Shown piece by piece: positions 22,699-31,973 of a DNA stretch of 49,900 bases. The stretch is from Paenibacillus contaminans (GTDB taxonomy: Bacteria > Bacillota > Bacilli > Paenibacillales > NBRC-103111): positions 1 to 49,900 of the forward strand of contig NZ_QMFB01000042.1 of NCBI RefSeq assembly GCF_003285015.1, read 5' to 3'. Position 1 is the stretch's first letter. The number at the start of each line of letters is the position of its first letter. A program made the position numbers and the translations under genes. The notes beneath the pieces are model-generated. The model was not told the origin of the DNA. It was given only the letters and a program-made list of their open reading frames with translations, and did not search any database.

Positions 22699-24252
22699 AT
22701 GAGTTCAATTCCCGTTCTAAACGACGAGCAGTGGTTGAATCTTCTCAAATATGCAGCTTCGGATTTCAACGAGGTTACCCTCAGCCGGGGGTTTCAATAT
22801 TTCAAGCAGCAGTTCGTAAGAAGCTTGAGCGCCTCCGGGGATCATTCGCTGCAAGCAAGAGTGGCCGGCACCGAACAATACACCGTTACGTTTCATATCG
22901 ACAAGCCCGCATCCGGCCGCTGCACGTGTCCGGTCGGCTATAACTGCAAGCATATTGCGGCGGTTATGATGGAGCTCGGCGACCGTATGGGCTACCCGGC
23001 TTCCCAGCTTGTGAATGCCAAACATCACATCAAGCAAATCGCGCTGGCCTCCCCTTCCGAGGAGCTGCTCAAGCAGTTGCCGGGCAAGGACGTTTTCGGC
23101 TGGCATGAGGCGATGAATGAAATAACCGCGCCAGTCAAGCCGCCATACAACCAAAGCCAATATATAGAAGAACTGCGTTATCGCCTTCAGCATATTCGAA
23201 AAGCCTCCATCCCTTTTTCGGAAATCGACTCGGTTTATTTCGATGTGCATCAAGAATTGTTTGTTTTGCGGAAGTTTAGGGAGCAGTGCACGCATGGGGA
23301 ATATAAATACTACACGTCTTTTGTGCTGCCCCGGTTATACCGCGACATGCATGACCTGCTGCGTCAAAAGTCCGCCATGTCCGATTTCTCGCTTTCGGAA
23401 GCGAGGCTTAGCCAAACGCTGCAATATATTAGGCGGCAGATGGCCGAAGAAACCGGCTTCAGCTTTATGGAATACGGACTGTACGACGTCATGTGGGAGC
23501 TTTGGATCTCGCATCTCCCCGAAATTGAAATATGGGTTTCGCGTGAACTCGACGATATAGAAAAGCAAAGCCTTTTGTCTCCGTCTCTGGCGGCAGCGAA
23601 AGCTTTTCTGTACCTTCAACAGTCCAGAAACGAAGACGCTTGGGCTGTTATTGAAACCGGCGGCATACTTAAAGACATCCCTTCGAGCTTTCTGCTTTCA
23701 TTCCTGTACCGTATTTCGGCTTCCGGGGACTGGGAAACGCTGACGAATTGGCTTACGAAGACGGCTTCTTCCTTCTATCGCAGGAGAAGCCACGAGCTGG
23801 AAGCGTATATCCGCCTATGGAACGAAGCCGCACAGCATGTTCCATATGCCAAGCAGCAAATGTGGAGCTTGCTGGAAAGCATGCTGCCCTACTCCATGTC
23901 GATTATCGAGGACATGCTCTACGAGCAGCGGGAATGGAAGCTCTGGATTGAAATGCAGATCCAGCAGGAGCATGACCCTCTTCACCATAGGGTCAGCGTC
24001 CTTCAGCCGATCGAGAAGGATGCGCCGGAGCTCCTTCTGCCTTATTACCATCAAGCCGTCAATCACTATGTGTCCCTAAAAAACAGGCATGACTACAAAC
24101 AAGCGGTCAAGCTGCTCAAAAGGCTCGAAAAAGTGTACAAAAAGATGAAGCTTCCCGAACGCTGGGAGCGTTTCTTCGCCGGATTTACCGATAAGCACAG
24201 CCGGTTGCGCGCGCTGAATGAGGAATTGAAGAAAGGAAAGCTGCTAGGATGA
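22699..24252 (+). CDS. SWIM zinc-finger protein paired with SNF2 helicase
   Basis: This 517-residue protein has a SWIM zinc finger at residues 75-85 (C-x-C-x5-C-x-H, read CTCPVGYNCKH). The rest is helical, rich in aromatic and charged residues, without recognised catalytic motifs. SWIM domains bind DNA or protein. It resembles the B. subtilis YwqB type, which is encoded with an SNF2 protein. Its stop overlaps the start of the SNF2 gene by four bases (ATGA), so the two are translated together and probably act as a complex. AAGGAG precedes the ATG. The biological role is not established. It starts 80 bases after a MITE-like element. Confidence 0.9.
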   Translation: MSSIPVLNDEQWLNLLKYAASDFNEVTLSRGFQYFKQQFVRSLSASGDHSLQARVAGTEQYTVTFHIDKPASGRCTCPVGYNCKHIAAVMMELGDRMGYPASQLVNAKHHIKQIALASPSEELLKQLPGKDVFGWHEAMNEITAPVKPPYNQSQYIEELRYRLQHIRKASIPFSEIDSVYFDVHQELFVLRKFREQCTHGEYKYYTSFVLPRLYRDMHDLLRQKSAMSDFSLSEARLSQTLQYIRRQMAEETGFSFMEYGLYDVMWELWISHLPEIEIWVSRELDDIEKQSLLSPSLAAAKAFLYLQQSRNEDAWAVIETGGILKDIPSSFLLSFLYRISASGDWETLTNWLTKTASSFYRRRSHELEAYIRLWNEAAQHVPYAKQQMWSLLESMLPYSMSIIEDMLYEQREWKLWIEMQIQQEHDPLHHRVSVLQPIEKDAPELLLPYYHQAVNHYVSLKNRHDYKQAVKLLKRLEKVYKKMKLPERWERFFAGFTDKHSRLRALNEELKKGKLLG

Positions 24253-27185
24253 GTACGACATTGTACAGCATGACCTTACATGCCGTTCTGACCGACGACG
24301 GGGATGCCCTGTTGTGGGGGCTGCAGGACGGAAACGATATTCCCGGCGAAAAATTCCGCAAACTATTGTTCGCCTGGCACGAACCGTCCTACTACGGCAC
24401 AGCGCTGGAGCTGCGGCAGGCGGGGGAACTGACCGTAACGGTCCTGCCGGCGGAGATGGTTCTCCCCTTCTTCGCCGAGCCGAATTTGATGGCAATCTTC
24501 CGGTGGGAAGGCGGAGAAGAAGGCGCGATGGGACTGCTTGAAGCGGCGCCGCTCCTGCTCGAAGAAGCCAAAGCCGGACGTTATTCGCCGAGCTACGACG
24601 CTTTCCGGAACGGAAAGCTCGCGTGGACGTGGGAAGCCGTGGGCGAAGCGCTGGCCGGGTTGGATTGGGAGCGATTGCGCGCGGCAGAAGGCATAGGCAA
24701 GGAGATGAACGGTTTGCGCGCAGCCTTCTCAGCCGCCGTAAACGCGTTCCATTATACGGACGTAGCGGCGATGTCCGATCTTCGGCGGGATTACCCCGCT
24801 CTATTTCAAGAGGGTCAAACCTCGGCTTATGCGCTTACCGAAGAAGAATGGCTCGCTTCGCTCGGCTGGAAACCGGACACCGCTCCCTTCCGCCCCGCCC
24901 TGCAGCTCCTTGAACCGGACGAAGAGCTGGATGAATGGCGTCTTCGTTTGGTTCTGCAGGACAAAGGGGACGGCTCGTCACTCGTTCACGTTCGCCTTGC
25001 AACGGACGGCCATGCGTCGGGAGCATGGCCCGAGGAGTGGAGCTCTTACATCCTGGAGCGCTCTCCCGGATGGGCGGAAATGCTGGCGGCAGCCCTTCCA
25101 AGCGGCGATATCGGCGGCGAGCTGTTTGCCGAACCATTAAGCGACGAAGCCGCTTGGCGATTTTTGACCGCGGATAGCCGCCAATTATTGAACGACGGCT
25201 GGAACGTCATGCTGCCCGCCTGGTGGGAGGCAGCCTCGAAGCGCAAGCCCCGTCTGCGTGCGCAGGTTTCGCCGGAAGCCGGCGGCAGAGGAGAGTCGCT
25301 GTTCGGGATGAACGCCCTTGTCGACTTCGACTGGCGGATCGCGATCGGCGACTCGGATCTGAACGAAGCCGAATTCGCGGATCTGCTAAGCCGCAAGGAA
25401 CGGCTTATCCGTTTCCGCGGCGAATGGGTCTACCTGGATCCCGCCCTTCTGGCACAGATCCGCAAGCTTATGGAAGGCGTAAACAAGGATGAGGGCTTGT
25501 CATTGCAGGATGTTCTTCAACTGCACCTGTTAAGGGAATCGGAGCAAGAGAAGCTTCCGGCAAGCGGCCGCGCGACCGGAGAAGAGCCGGAAGACGAAGA
25601 TAGAATCAAACTCGAAGTCGAGTTGAACACGCATCTTTTGGCCCTGCTGCGCAAGCTTGCTCAACCGTCGGAACTGACGGAGCTTGCCGTACCCGAAGGA
25701 TTGCAAGCGAACCTAAGGGGCTACCAGCGCGAAGGCTTCACCTGGCTCAGCTTCCTCAGACAGTTCGGGCTGGGCGCATGTCTGGCGGACGATATGGGGC
25801 TTGGCAAAACCGTCCAATTCATCGCTTATTTGCTGTATCACAAGGGGGATGCATCCGGCAAGCGGGATTCCGCTCCCGCCCTGCTCATTTGCCCGACATC
25901 CGTGCTCGGCAACTGGCAGAAGGAGCTTGCGCGCTTCGCTCCCGATTTGAACGTTTTGCTCCATTACGGAAAGGGACGGCAGGACGGCGAGGCGTTTCGC
26001 GATGTTTTGCAGCATACGGATGTTGTCGTCACTTCCTATACGACCGCTCTGCTCGACCAAGAAACGCTGCGGGAAATCCGGTGGAGCTCGCTCTGCCTCG
26101 ACGAAGCGCAGAACATCAAGAACGCGCAGAACAAGCAATCCGCCGCAATCCGTACTTTTCAGGCGGCGCATCGCGTCGCGCTGACAGGTACGCCGATCGA
26201 AAATCGGCTGTCGGAGCTTTGGTCGATCTACGATTTCCTCAACCCCGGTTACTTGGGGAACCAGCGCGGGTTCCAGCACCGTTTTGCCAATCCGATCGAG
26301 AAGCATCACGATGAGGAACGCACGCTGCAGCTGCAGAAGCTCGTCAAGCCTTTCATGCTGCGCCGCAAAAAGAAAGATCCCGCCATCCAGCTCGATCTTC
26401 CGGACAAGCAGGAGATGAAGGTGTATATCAACCTTACGCCGGAGCAAGGCGCCCTGTACGAGCAGACGGTCAAGGATCTGATGGAGCGAATGAAGCATCT
26501 GGAGGGCATCGAGCGCAAAGGGGCCATTCTCGGCGCTTTAACCCGGCTTAAGCAGCTGTGCAACCATCCTGTCCTGTTGACGAAGGAAACGGCGATGTCG
26601 GAGGAATCGCTGCTGTCCGAGGAACGCCGGGAATCATTCGTCACGCGATCCGCGAAGCTGGAGCGAATCGTTGCCATGGTGGACGAGCTTCGGGACGAGG
26701 GCGATTCCTGCTTGATCTTCACCCAGTATGTAGGCATGGGCCGTATGCTGACCGACATCCTGGGGGCGCACCGGGGCGAGCCCGTACTGTACCTAAACGG
26801 CAGCACGCCCAAAGCGGAACGCGACAAGATGATCGAAACGTTCCAAGCGGCGGATGGAACCGGCCCGGGCATCTTCGTTCTGTCGCTGAAAGCCGGCGGC
26901 GTCGGCCTCAACCTGACGGCGGCGAACCATGTGTTCCATTTCGACCGCTGGTGGAACCCCGCCGTCGAGAACCAGGCCACCGACCGCGCCTACCGGATGG
27001 GCCAGAAGCGCAATGTGCAGGTGCATAAGTTCATTTCCCTCGGCACCCTGGAGGAGAAGATCGACGAAATGCTGGAGAGCAAAATGAGCTTGAGCGAGAA
27101 CGTCATCTCCACCTCCGAAAACTGGATTACGGAGCTCTCGAACGACGAGCTGCGCGACTTGTTTGCGCTTCGGCAGTCGTGGTAG
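24249..27185 (+). CDS. SNF2/Swi2-family DNA-dependent ATPase
   Basis: This 978-residue protein has a long N-terminal region (about 1-470, bacterial SNF2-associated) followed by the helicase core. Motif I is DDMGLGKTVQ (near residue 514), motif II is LCLDEAQNIKN (near 616, DEAQ instead of DEAH), motif III is ALTGTPIENR, and the C-terminal lobe carries FILSLKAGGVGLNL-like sequence and motif VI ATDRAYRMGQKRNV. It should translocate on double-stranded DNA and remodel DNA-protein complexes, not unwind DNA. It resembles B. subtilis YwqA. Translation is coupled to the SWIM gene. No methylase, nuclease or other defence partner lies beside it. A strong terminator follows. Confidence 0.95.
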   Translation: MSTTLYSMTLHAVLTDDGDALLWGLQDGNDIPGEKFRKLLFAWHEPSYYGTALELRQAGELTVTVLPAEMVLPFFAEPNLMAIFRWEGGEEGAMGLLEAAPLLLEEAKAGRYSPSYDAFRNGKLAWTWEAVGEALAGLDWERLRAAEGIGKEMNGLRAAFSAAVNAFHYTDVAAMSDLRRDYPALFQEGQTSAYALTEEEWLASLGWKPDTAPFRPALQLLEPDEELDEWRLRLVLQDKGDGSSLVHVRLATDGHASGAWPEEWSSYILERSPGWAEMLAAALPSGDIGGELFAEPLSDEAAWRFLTADSRQLLNDGWNVMLPAWWEAASKRKPRLRAQVSPEAGGRGESLFGMNALVDFDWRIAIGDSDLNEAEFADLLSRKERLIRFRGEWVYLDPALLAQIRKLMEGVNKDEGLSLQDVLQLHLLRESEQEKLPASGRATGEEPEDEDRIKLEVELNTHLLALLRKLAQPSELTELAVPEGLQANLRGYQREGFTWLSFLRQFGLGACLADDMGLGKTVQFIAYLLYHKGDASGKRDSAPALLICPTSVLGNWQKELARFAPDLNVLLHYGKGRQDGEAFRDVLQHTDVVVTSYTTALLDQETLREIRWSSLCLDEAQNIKNAQNKQSAAIRTFQAAHRVALTGTPIENRLSELWSIYDFLNPGYLGNQRGFQHRFANPIEKHHDEERTLQLQKLVKPFMLRRKKKDPAIQLDLPDKQEMKVYINLTPEQGALYEQTVKDLMERMKHLEGIERKGAILGALTRLKQLCNHPVLLTKETAMSEESLLSEERRESFVTRSAKLERIVAMVDELRDEGDSCLIFTQYVGMGRMLTDILGAHRGEPVLYLNGSTPKAERDKMIETFQAADGTGPGIFVLSLKAGGVGLNLTAANHVFHFDRWWNPAVENQATDRAYRMGQKRNVQVHKFISLGTLEEKIDEMLESKMSLSENVISTSENWITELSNDELRDLFALRQSW

Positions 27186-27194
27186 CGTTATATG

Positions 27195-27236
27195 AAAAAC
27201 CGCACCACGCCTTGATTTGCGTGTGGTGCGGTTTTT
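27195..27236. terminator. Strong terminator after the SNF2 gene
   Basis: AAAAACCGCACCAC (27195-27208) pairs perfectly with GTGGTGCGGTTTTT (27223-27236). T runs on both strands allow bidirectional use. Confidence 0.92.
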
Positions 27237-27283
27237 GCATGCCGATTTTATGGGCAATCTTCGCGGGTACTCGCAGAGTAAGC

Positions 27284-27311
27284 AAAAACCGGCAGAACAT
27301 CGTCCCGCCGG
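27284..27311 (-). terminator. Terminator of the Gfo/Idh/MocA gene
   Basis: On the minus strand CCGGC (27311-27307) pairs with GCCGG (27293-27289) across a 13-base loop, and five T follow. It is a short stem but well placed, 14 bases after the stop. Confidence 0.65.
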
Positions 27312-27324
27312 CTCATACAAATCT

Positions 27325-28407
27325 TTATTCGAAATAAACCGCTTTGCCCGTACGCGAGGATTCGTATACGGCTTCGAGAATTTCCGAAACGACAAGCGCT
27401 TGCTCAGGCGTAACGACCGGCTCGGTGTCGTTCAAGACCGCGTCGATCCACAAGCGAGCTTCGATATCCGCATCGCTCTCGGATTTGCCTTCGTAGAACG
27501 CCACGCCGCCGGATTTCAGGTCGACGCTGTGCGTGTACAGACGGCTGTGTTCTTCGCCGTTGATGCGCAGGCCGTCGTTCATGTCCGCGCCGCCTTCCGT
27601 GCCGCTAAGCGATACTCTCGCTTCCTTCACGTCAAGCGTGTTAAGCGCCCAACTCGATTCAAGGATAATCGTTGCGCCGTTTTTCATCGTAATCATCGCG
27701 AATGCGGAATCTTCTACGGTGAATTTCTTCGGATCCCAAGGACCCCAAGCATTCGCCGCGTTTTCTTTTTGCGAGAGCTTGTGGTAGGCCGTACCAAGCA
27801 CAACCTTCGGCTCGTAGTTGTTCATCATCCACAGCGCCATATCGAGCGCGTGGGTTCCGATATCGATAAGCGGACCTCCGCCTTGTTTCTCTTCGTCAAG
27901 GAACACGCCCCAAGTCGGCACGGCGCGGCGGCGGATCGCATGCGCTTTCGTAAAGTAAATCTCGCCCAGCGTACCGTCTTCGATAACCTTTTTGAGGTGC
28001 AGGCTGTCCGGACGGTAACGGTTGTTGTAACCGACGGTCAGCTTCTTGCCTGTGCGCTTCGCCGTTTCTACCATGCGGCGCGCGTCTTCTGCAGTCTTGG
28101 CGATCGGCTTCTCGCACATTACGTGCTTGCCGGCTTCCAGAGCGGCAATCGTAATTACGGCATGCGAATCGTTCGGCGTGCAAACATGCACGACATCGAT
28201 CGATGCATCCTTGAACACTTCGCGGTAATCTTCATATGTTTTGGCTTCCGCAGTGCCGAATTTGGCAGCCGCTTTCTCCGCGCGCTCCGTCACGATATCG
28301 CAAAACGCAACCATCTCTACCGTATCAAGCTTCGCCAAACTTGGCATATGCTTGCCGTTGGCAATTCCTCCGCAGCCGATAACAGCCACTCTGACCTTCT
28401 TGGACAT
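27325..28407 (-). CDS. Gfo/Idh/MocA-family oxidoreductase
   Basis: This 360-residue NAD(P)-dependent enzyme has an N-terminal Rossmann fold (VAVIGCGGIANGKHMPSL, residues 6-23) and the catalytic-lysine motif CEKPIAKT near residue 98. The C-terminal domain has the active-site segment GGGPLIDIGTHALDMALWMM. The family oxidises sugars, inositols or glycosidic derivatives. The substrate is not evident. AAAGGAGGAA precedes the start. It is divergent from an AraC-type regulator with a sugar-sensing cupin, which suggests inducible carbohydrate use controlled by that regulator. Confidence 0.94.
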   Translation of the reverse strand: MSKKVRVAVIGCGGIANGKHMPSLAKLDTVEMVAFCDIVTERAEKAAAKFGTAEAKTYEDYREVFKDASIDVVHVCTPNDSHAVITIAALEAGKHVMCEKPIAKTAEDARRMVETAKRTGKKLTVGYNNRYRPDSLHLKKVIEDGTLGEIYFTKAHAIRRRAVPTWGVFLDEEKQGGGPLIDIGTHALDMALWMMNNYEPKVVLGTAYHKLSQKENAANAWGPWDPKKFTVEDSAFAMITMKNGATIILESSWALNTLDVKEARVSLSGTEGGADMNDGLRINGEEHSRLYTHSVDLKSGGVAFYEGKSESDADIEARLWIDAVLNDTEPVVTPEQALVVSEILEAVYESSRTGKAVYFE

Positions 28408-28455
28408 GGAAACGGTTCCTCCTTTAACATAAAAACCTATGAATGTACGCTTCGG

Positions 28456-28475
28456 TATACTACAATGATAGTATA
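28456..28475. promoter_or_regulatory. Inverted repeat in the MocA/AraC divergent control region
   Basis: TATACTA (28456-28462) and TAGTATA (28469-28475) form a palindrome with a 6-base centre, midway between the two start codons. It may be an operator, or two overlapping -10-like hexamers (TATACT on each strand). Confidence 0.5.
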
Positions 28476-28552
28476 GTTACAAGCCTGCCAAAAAGATATG
28501 ACGGATCTGGTTATCCTTATATGCGATTTTGTCATTCGGGAGATGCGATAAG

Positions 28553-29425
28553 GTGCAATTTTATAAAGAGGACATCCGCTTTGAGAACCCGTTTCTGAGC
28601 ATGAAAATATTTGCCGCCAATCGTGTCGTCGATGCGATATCGCGGTGGCATCACCATAAAGAGGTTGAAATCCTCGTCATAGCCGAAGGCGTGCTGCACG
28701 TATTCGTCGAGGACGAGCAATACATGCTTCGCGCCGGAGAGCTTGTGCTGATCGGAGCCAACCAATTGCATCGCGACCGCTCCTACGCCGAGGAGGGCAC
28801 GATGCGTTACTTCGTGCTCCAATTCGATATTCACGATTATTTCGAGCAGAGCACCATGCCGTACTACCGCTTTTTATCCGAAACCGACTATCCGTGGAGC
28901 AAGCTCAATTATATTTTCGGCAACAACGACACAGCCCGGGAATCGATCGTAGACAGCGTCAAGCAAATTTACGACGAGTCCCAAACGAAGCGGGAAGGTT
29001 ATGAAATCGCCGTCAGCCTGCTGATCAAAAAAATCGTGCTCACCCTGCTTCGCAGCGACAACCGCCATTTTCCGCACCATCGCGAGAATAACGACCTGCT
29101 TCGGCTTCGTCCGGTGCTCGATTACATCGAACAGAACGTTTGCGGCAAAATTCAGGTGGAGGAAGCGAGCCGCATCGTAAATATGAGCTACTACTATTTC
29201 GTCAAGTATTTCAAAAAAGTGCTCGGCATGTCGTTCCTCGAATACGTCAATTACAAAAAGATCAAGCGGGCGGAGCGCATCTTGCTCACGAACGAAGTTA
29301 ATGTCGCCCAAGTTGGCGAAGAGGTCGGCATGCCGAACATGGCTCACTTCTACAAAATGTTCCGCAAATACAACGATTGCTCGCCGCATGATTACCGCAA
29401 AAAAATGGCCGAATGGTCGAAGTAA
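28553..29425 (+). CDS. AraC-family transcriptional regulator with cupin sensor
   Basis: This 290-residue regulator has an N-terminal cupin-like ligand domain (about 20-110, with RWHHHKEVEILVIAEG and LRAGELVLIGANQLH). The C-terminus holds two AraC helix-turn-helix motifs (about 190-285), including EEASRIVNMSYYYFVKYFKK and VAQVGEEVGMPNMAHFYKMF. Such proteins activate sugar genes on ligand binding. GTG at 28553 was chosen as start because GGGAG lies ten bases upstream. A TTG at 28529 is possible and would add eight residues. Divergent from the Gfo/Idh/MocA gene, its likely target. Confidence 0.92.
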   Translation: MQFYKEDIRFENPFLSMKIFAANRVVDAISRWHHHKEVEILVIAEGVLHVFVEDEQYMLRAGELVLIGANQLHRDRSYAEEGTMRYFVLQFDIHDYFEQSTMPYYRFLSETDYPWSKLNYIFGNNDTARESIVDSVKQIYDESQTKREGYEIAVSLLIKKIVLTLLRSDNRHFPHHRENNDLLRLRPVLDYIEQNVCGKIQVEEASRIVNMSYYYFVKYFKKVLGMSFLEYVNYKKIKRAERILLTNEVNVAQVGEEVGMPNMAHFYKMFRKYNDCSPHDYRKKMAEWSK

Positions 29426-29428
29426 CCA

Positions 29429-29475
29429 AAAAAGCGCCGCTAACCGCCTTCTCGGCTGTCAGCAGCGCTTTTTTT
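29429..29475 (+). terminator. Terminator of the AraC-type regulator gene
   Basis: AAAAAGCGC (29429-29437) pairs with GCGCTTTTT (29465-29473), with inner GCT/AGC and CGCC/GGCT pairing, and a run of seven T ends the structure. Confidence 0.88.
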
Positions 29476-29610
29476 GATGACTTCAAGCGGAGTTTGCTGC
29501 CGGATTCCATAGGATTTCGAAAGTCCGGAAACTCCTTGCTCCGCCTTCGTACCGCTTGCAGCTCGGAGCAGGTTGTCTTTCGCTCATAACGGCGGTCGGC
29601 CCGCCACTAA

Positions 29611-30459
29611 CTATACAAGCAGCACCCATACGCCTACCGCTACGGCGCTTCCGGCAATCGAGCCGAGCACATTGACGGCGTCGTTGCCCATCCAGCGCAA
29701 GCCGCGGATACGCACGGCCGGCTTGCCGCAATGCTCCGCCCGCTCGATCTCTTTGCCGCACACGGTGCAGCGGTTCATCCGCTGCCACGCGGCGCCGATC
29801 GCGGAGTCCGCTAGCGAGCCGGCCATGCCCCCGGCGAACGCCGCAAGCAGCAGCGGCAGCAGGCCGTCGGCCAGAACGCCGGCATCCGCCGCCAAGCGGC
29901 TTGCCGCCGGCGTCGCTTGCAGCAGCGCATATGCCGCTGCGCCGATAAACAGGCCGCCGCATGCCGATGCGGCGAGGCCGAGAACCGTTACGCCGCCCGA
30001 CGTTCCGGGCGGCACAGACGCCCCGGTGAGCAACGACCGGGGCTTGCTTTTGCTGAGGCCGCCGATTTCCGTGGCCCAGGTATCCGCATTGACGGCGGCA
30101 AGCGCGCCGACGAAAGCGGCCAGCCACAGCGGATCCGGCCAAAGCTGATTAGCCGCGCAAAGCAGCAGCGCCAGCCCGCCGTTGGCGGCTACCTGCCAGG
30201 CATCTCGGCGGCCGCCTTTTTCGTAGCCGCCCTCCGCTTCGCCGCGGGCCGCCTTTTTCCATTTGGACAGCAGCGAAGAGGATAGGAAGAAGGCGATCAG
30301 CGAACCGAACCAGGCCGGACTGCCCCATCCGAATAACAAGGTGCCCGTTACGATGGCCGCCGCAGCTCCGGAAACGGAGAGAGAGCGCTTGGCATAAGCC
30401 GCCGATACGACGGCTAAACTGCCGGCCAGCCCGATCCCCCAATGTATCCAAACATCCAT
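29611..30459 (-). CDS. DUF92-family integral membrane protein
   Basis: This 282-residue protein is largely hydrophobic with about six or seven membrane segments. Family marks include AVNADTWATEIGGLSKSKPRSLLTG, read in parts, then VPPGTSGGVTVLG and the C-terminal MGNDAVNVLGSIAGSAVAVGVWVL. This is the DUF92 family. Its plant relatives include the phytyl-phosphate kinase VTE6, so a prenyl-phosphate role is conceivable but unproven in bacteria. A cysteine pair CTVCGKEIERAEHCG near residue 230 may bind a metal. Ala and Gly content is high. AGGGG lies upstream of the ATG. It converges with the AraC-type gene and stands alone. Confidence 0.88.
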   Translation of the reverse strand: MDVWIHWGIGLAGSLAVVSAAYAKRSLSVSGAAAAIVTGTLLFGWGSPAWFGSLIAFFLSSSLLSKWKKAARGEAEGGYEKGGRRDAWQVAANGGLALLLCAANQLWPDPLWLAAFVGALAAVNADTWATEIGGLSKSKPRSLLTGASVPPGTSGGVTVLGLAASACGGLFIGAAAYALLQATPAASRLAADAGVLADGLLPLLLAAFAGGMAGSLADSAIGAAWQRMNRCTVCGKEIERAEHCGKPAVRIRGLRWMGNDAVNVLGSIAGSAVAVGVWVLLV

Positions 30460-30660
30460 ATTTTCTGCATCCCCTCATAATGATAAACGGCTTAACCGCA
30501 TTCGCAGAAAGCGATTTCGTAAGTATATGCATGGATGAGCGCGTTTACCGTTGAAATATAATCACTTGATAGATGAAACATATACACTCTTATATTTTTA
30601 AAATATAGAGATAAGACCTATCGGGCTCCTCTTTCTCATACACTTCTAAGAGGTGATCGT

Positions 30661-31815
30661 ATGAACTACGGGGTCAAAATACGCAGTATCCGGATAAAAG
30701 AGCAGCAGCTTCCCGGCAGCGACCGATTGCCGATTTCGTTCGAAGACTGGGAGGCTCGGGCCAAAGTAAAGCTTCCCGTCCAAGCATTCGATTATGCGGA
30801 GACGGGAGCCGGCAGCGAAGCGACGATGCAGGCCAACCGCAGCGCATTCGCCCATTGGCGTATTTTGCAGCGTATTCTTGTAGATGTCGCCGACCGGAAT
30901 TTGACGGTTCCTCTTTTCGACCGGGTATACCGTTTTCCCGTCGGCATCGCTCCGATCGGAAGACAGGCGTTTTATCATTCTGAAGGCGAAGTCGCCACCG
31001 CGCGGGCAGCTGCGGCCACCGGCGTATTATATATTCACAGCATGGTTGCGTCCCGATCGCTGGAGGATGTTGCGGCTACAGGCGCGCACAGGTGGATGCA
31101 GCTTTATTTGGGGCATGATTTGGAAGTAGTGGCCAGCATCATTCGCCGCGCGGAGGACGCCGGCTATACCGGTATCGTGCTGACCTTCGACCGTCCGGAG
31201 ATCGGATGGCGGGAAAAGGATATGCAAAACGCCACCCAGCCCGTCACTTCTTCCGAAGGCGTAGGCAATCTGGTAACCGATCCCGTAGTGCGTCGTAAAT
31301 ACAGTCTCCCCCTGACGCCGGACTCCGTGCAGTGGATTACCGTCAATCCGGAAACGACTTGGGAAGCTCTTTCCTCCGTCCGGAAATTTACCCGTCTCCC
31401 CCTTCTCGTCAAAGGAATCACGTACCCGGCGGATGCCGTAAAGGCCATCGAAGCCGGTGCAGACGGCATCATTGTTTCGAATCACGGCGGACGTCATCTC
31501 GACGGAGCCGTCGCCGCGCTGGATAGGCTGCCGTTCGTCGTCGACGCGGTAAAAGGAGCGGTCCCTGTCCTATTCGACAGCGGCGTCCGGCATGGCGCCG
31601 ATATTTGCAAAGCGCTGTGCCTGGGAGCGGACACGGTCCTGATCGGCCGTCCATTCTTGTACGGATTGGCCGTTGCCGGCGAGAAGGGCGTAAGACATGT
31701 GCTGGAAAATATGATCGCCGATTTCGATTTGACGATGGGCATCGCCGGTCATCCAAACGTACAATCCTTAGACAGGGAATCACTTCAATTTATCGGACCT
31801 TGCGGTCACCAATAA
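30661..31815 (+). CDS. FMN-dependent alpha-hydroxy-acid dehydrogenase/oxidase
   Basis: This 384-residue TIM-barrel flavoprotein belongs to the glycolate/lactate oxidase and L-lactate dehydrogenase family. Family residues are visible: the N-terminal tyrosine region FDYAETGAGSEATMQANRSAF, FMN site PVGIAPIG, LVKGI with the flavin lysine, catalytic histidine and arginine in SNHGGRHLDGA, then FDSGVRHGADICKAL and IGRPFLYGLA. It oxidises an L-2-hydroxy acid to the 2-keto acid. The substrate and the electron acceptor (oxygen or quinone) cannot be decided. Some usually conserved positions differ, for example GWREKD where GRREKD is common. AAGAGGTG precedes the ATG. It is monocistronic. Confidence 0.92.
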   Translation: MNYGVKIRSIRIKEQQLPGSDRLPISFEDWEARAKVKLPVQAFDYAETGAGSEATMQANRSAFAHWRILQRILVDVADRNLTVPLFDRVYRFPVGIAPIGRQAFYHSEGEVATARAAAATGVLYIHSMVASRSLEDVAATGAHRWMQLYLGHDLEVVASIIRRAEDAGYTGIVLTFDRPEIGWREKDMQNATQPVTSSEGVGNLVTDPVVRRKYSLPLTPDSVQWITVNPETTWEALSSVRKFTRLPLLVKGITYPADAVKAIEAGADGIIVSNHGGRHLDGAVAALDRLPFVVDAVKGAVPVLFDSGVRHGADICKALCLGADTVLIGRPFLYGLAVAGEKGVRHVLENMIADFDLTMGIAGHPNVQSLDRESLQFIGPCGHQ

Positions 31816-31940
31816 ACGTTCATGCCCCGATGGCCTTAAGCTGTGATGAAACATACAGGCCCGCAGCGTGTATTCGTCATAAACCGCTGACGGTTCTAAG
31901 GTTGGCGGCGCCTACGCAGTGACCATTTCGATACCGAAGG

Positions 31941-31973
31941 AAAAAAAACGCCTCGCAATATGCGAAAGCGTTT
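31941..31973 (-). terminator. Terminator of the phoR-phoP operon
   Basis: On the minus strand AAACGC (31973-31968) pairs with GCGTTT (31951-31946), with an inner TCGC/GCGA stem, and a run of T follows. It overlaps the last bases of the phoP stop codon. Confidence 0.82.

Noticed and set aside
22699..27185. SWIM/SNF2 pair as a phage defence system
   Set aside because: No nuclease, methylase, protease or other defence partner is adjacent, and similar pairs are ordinary chromosomal genes in Bacillales.
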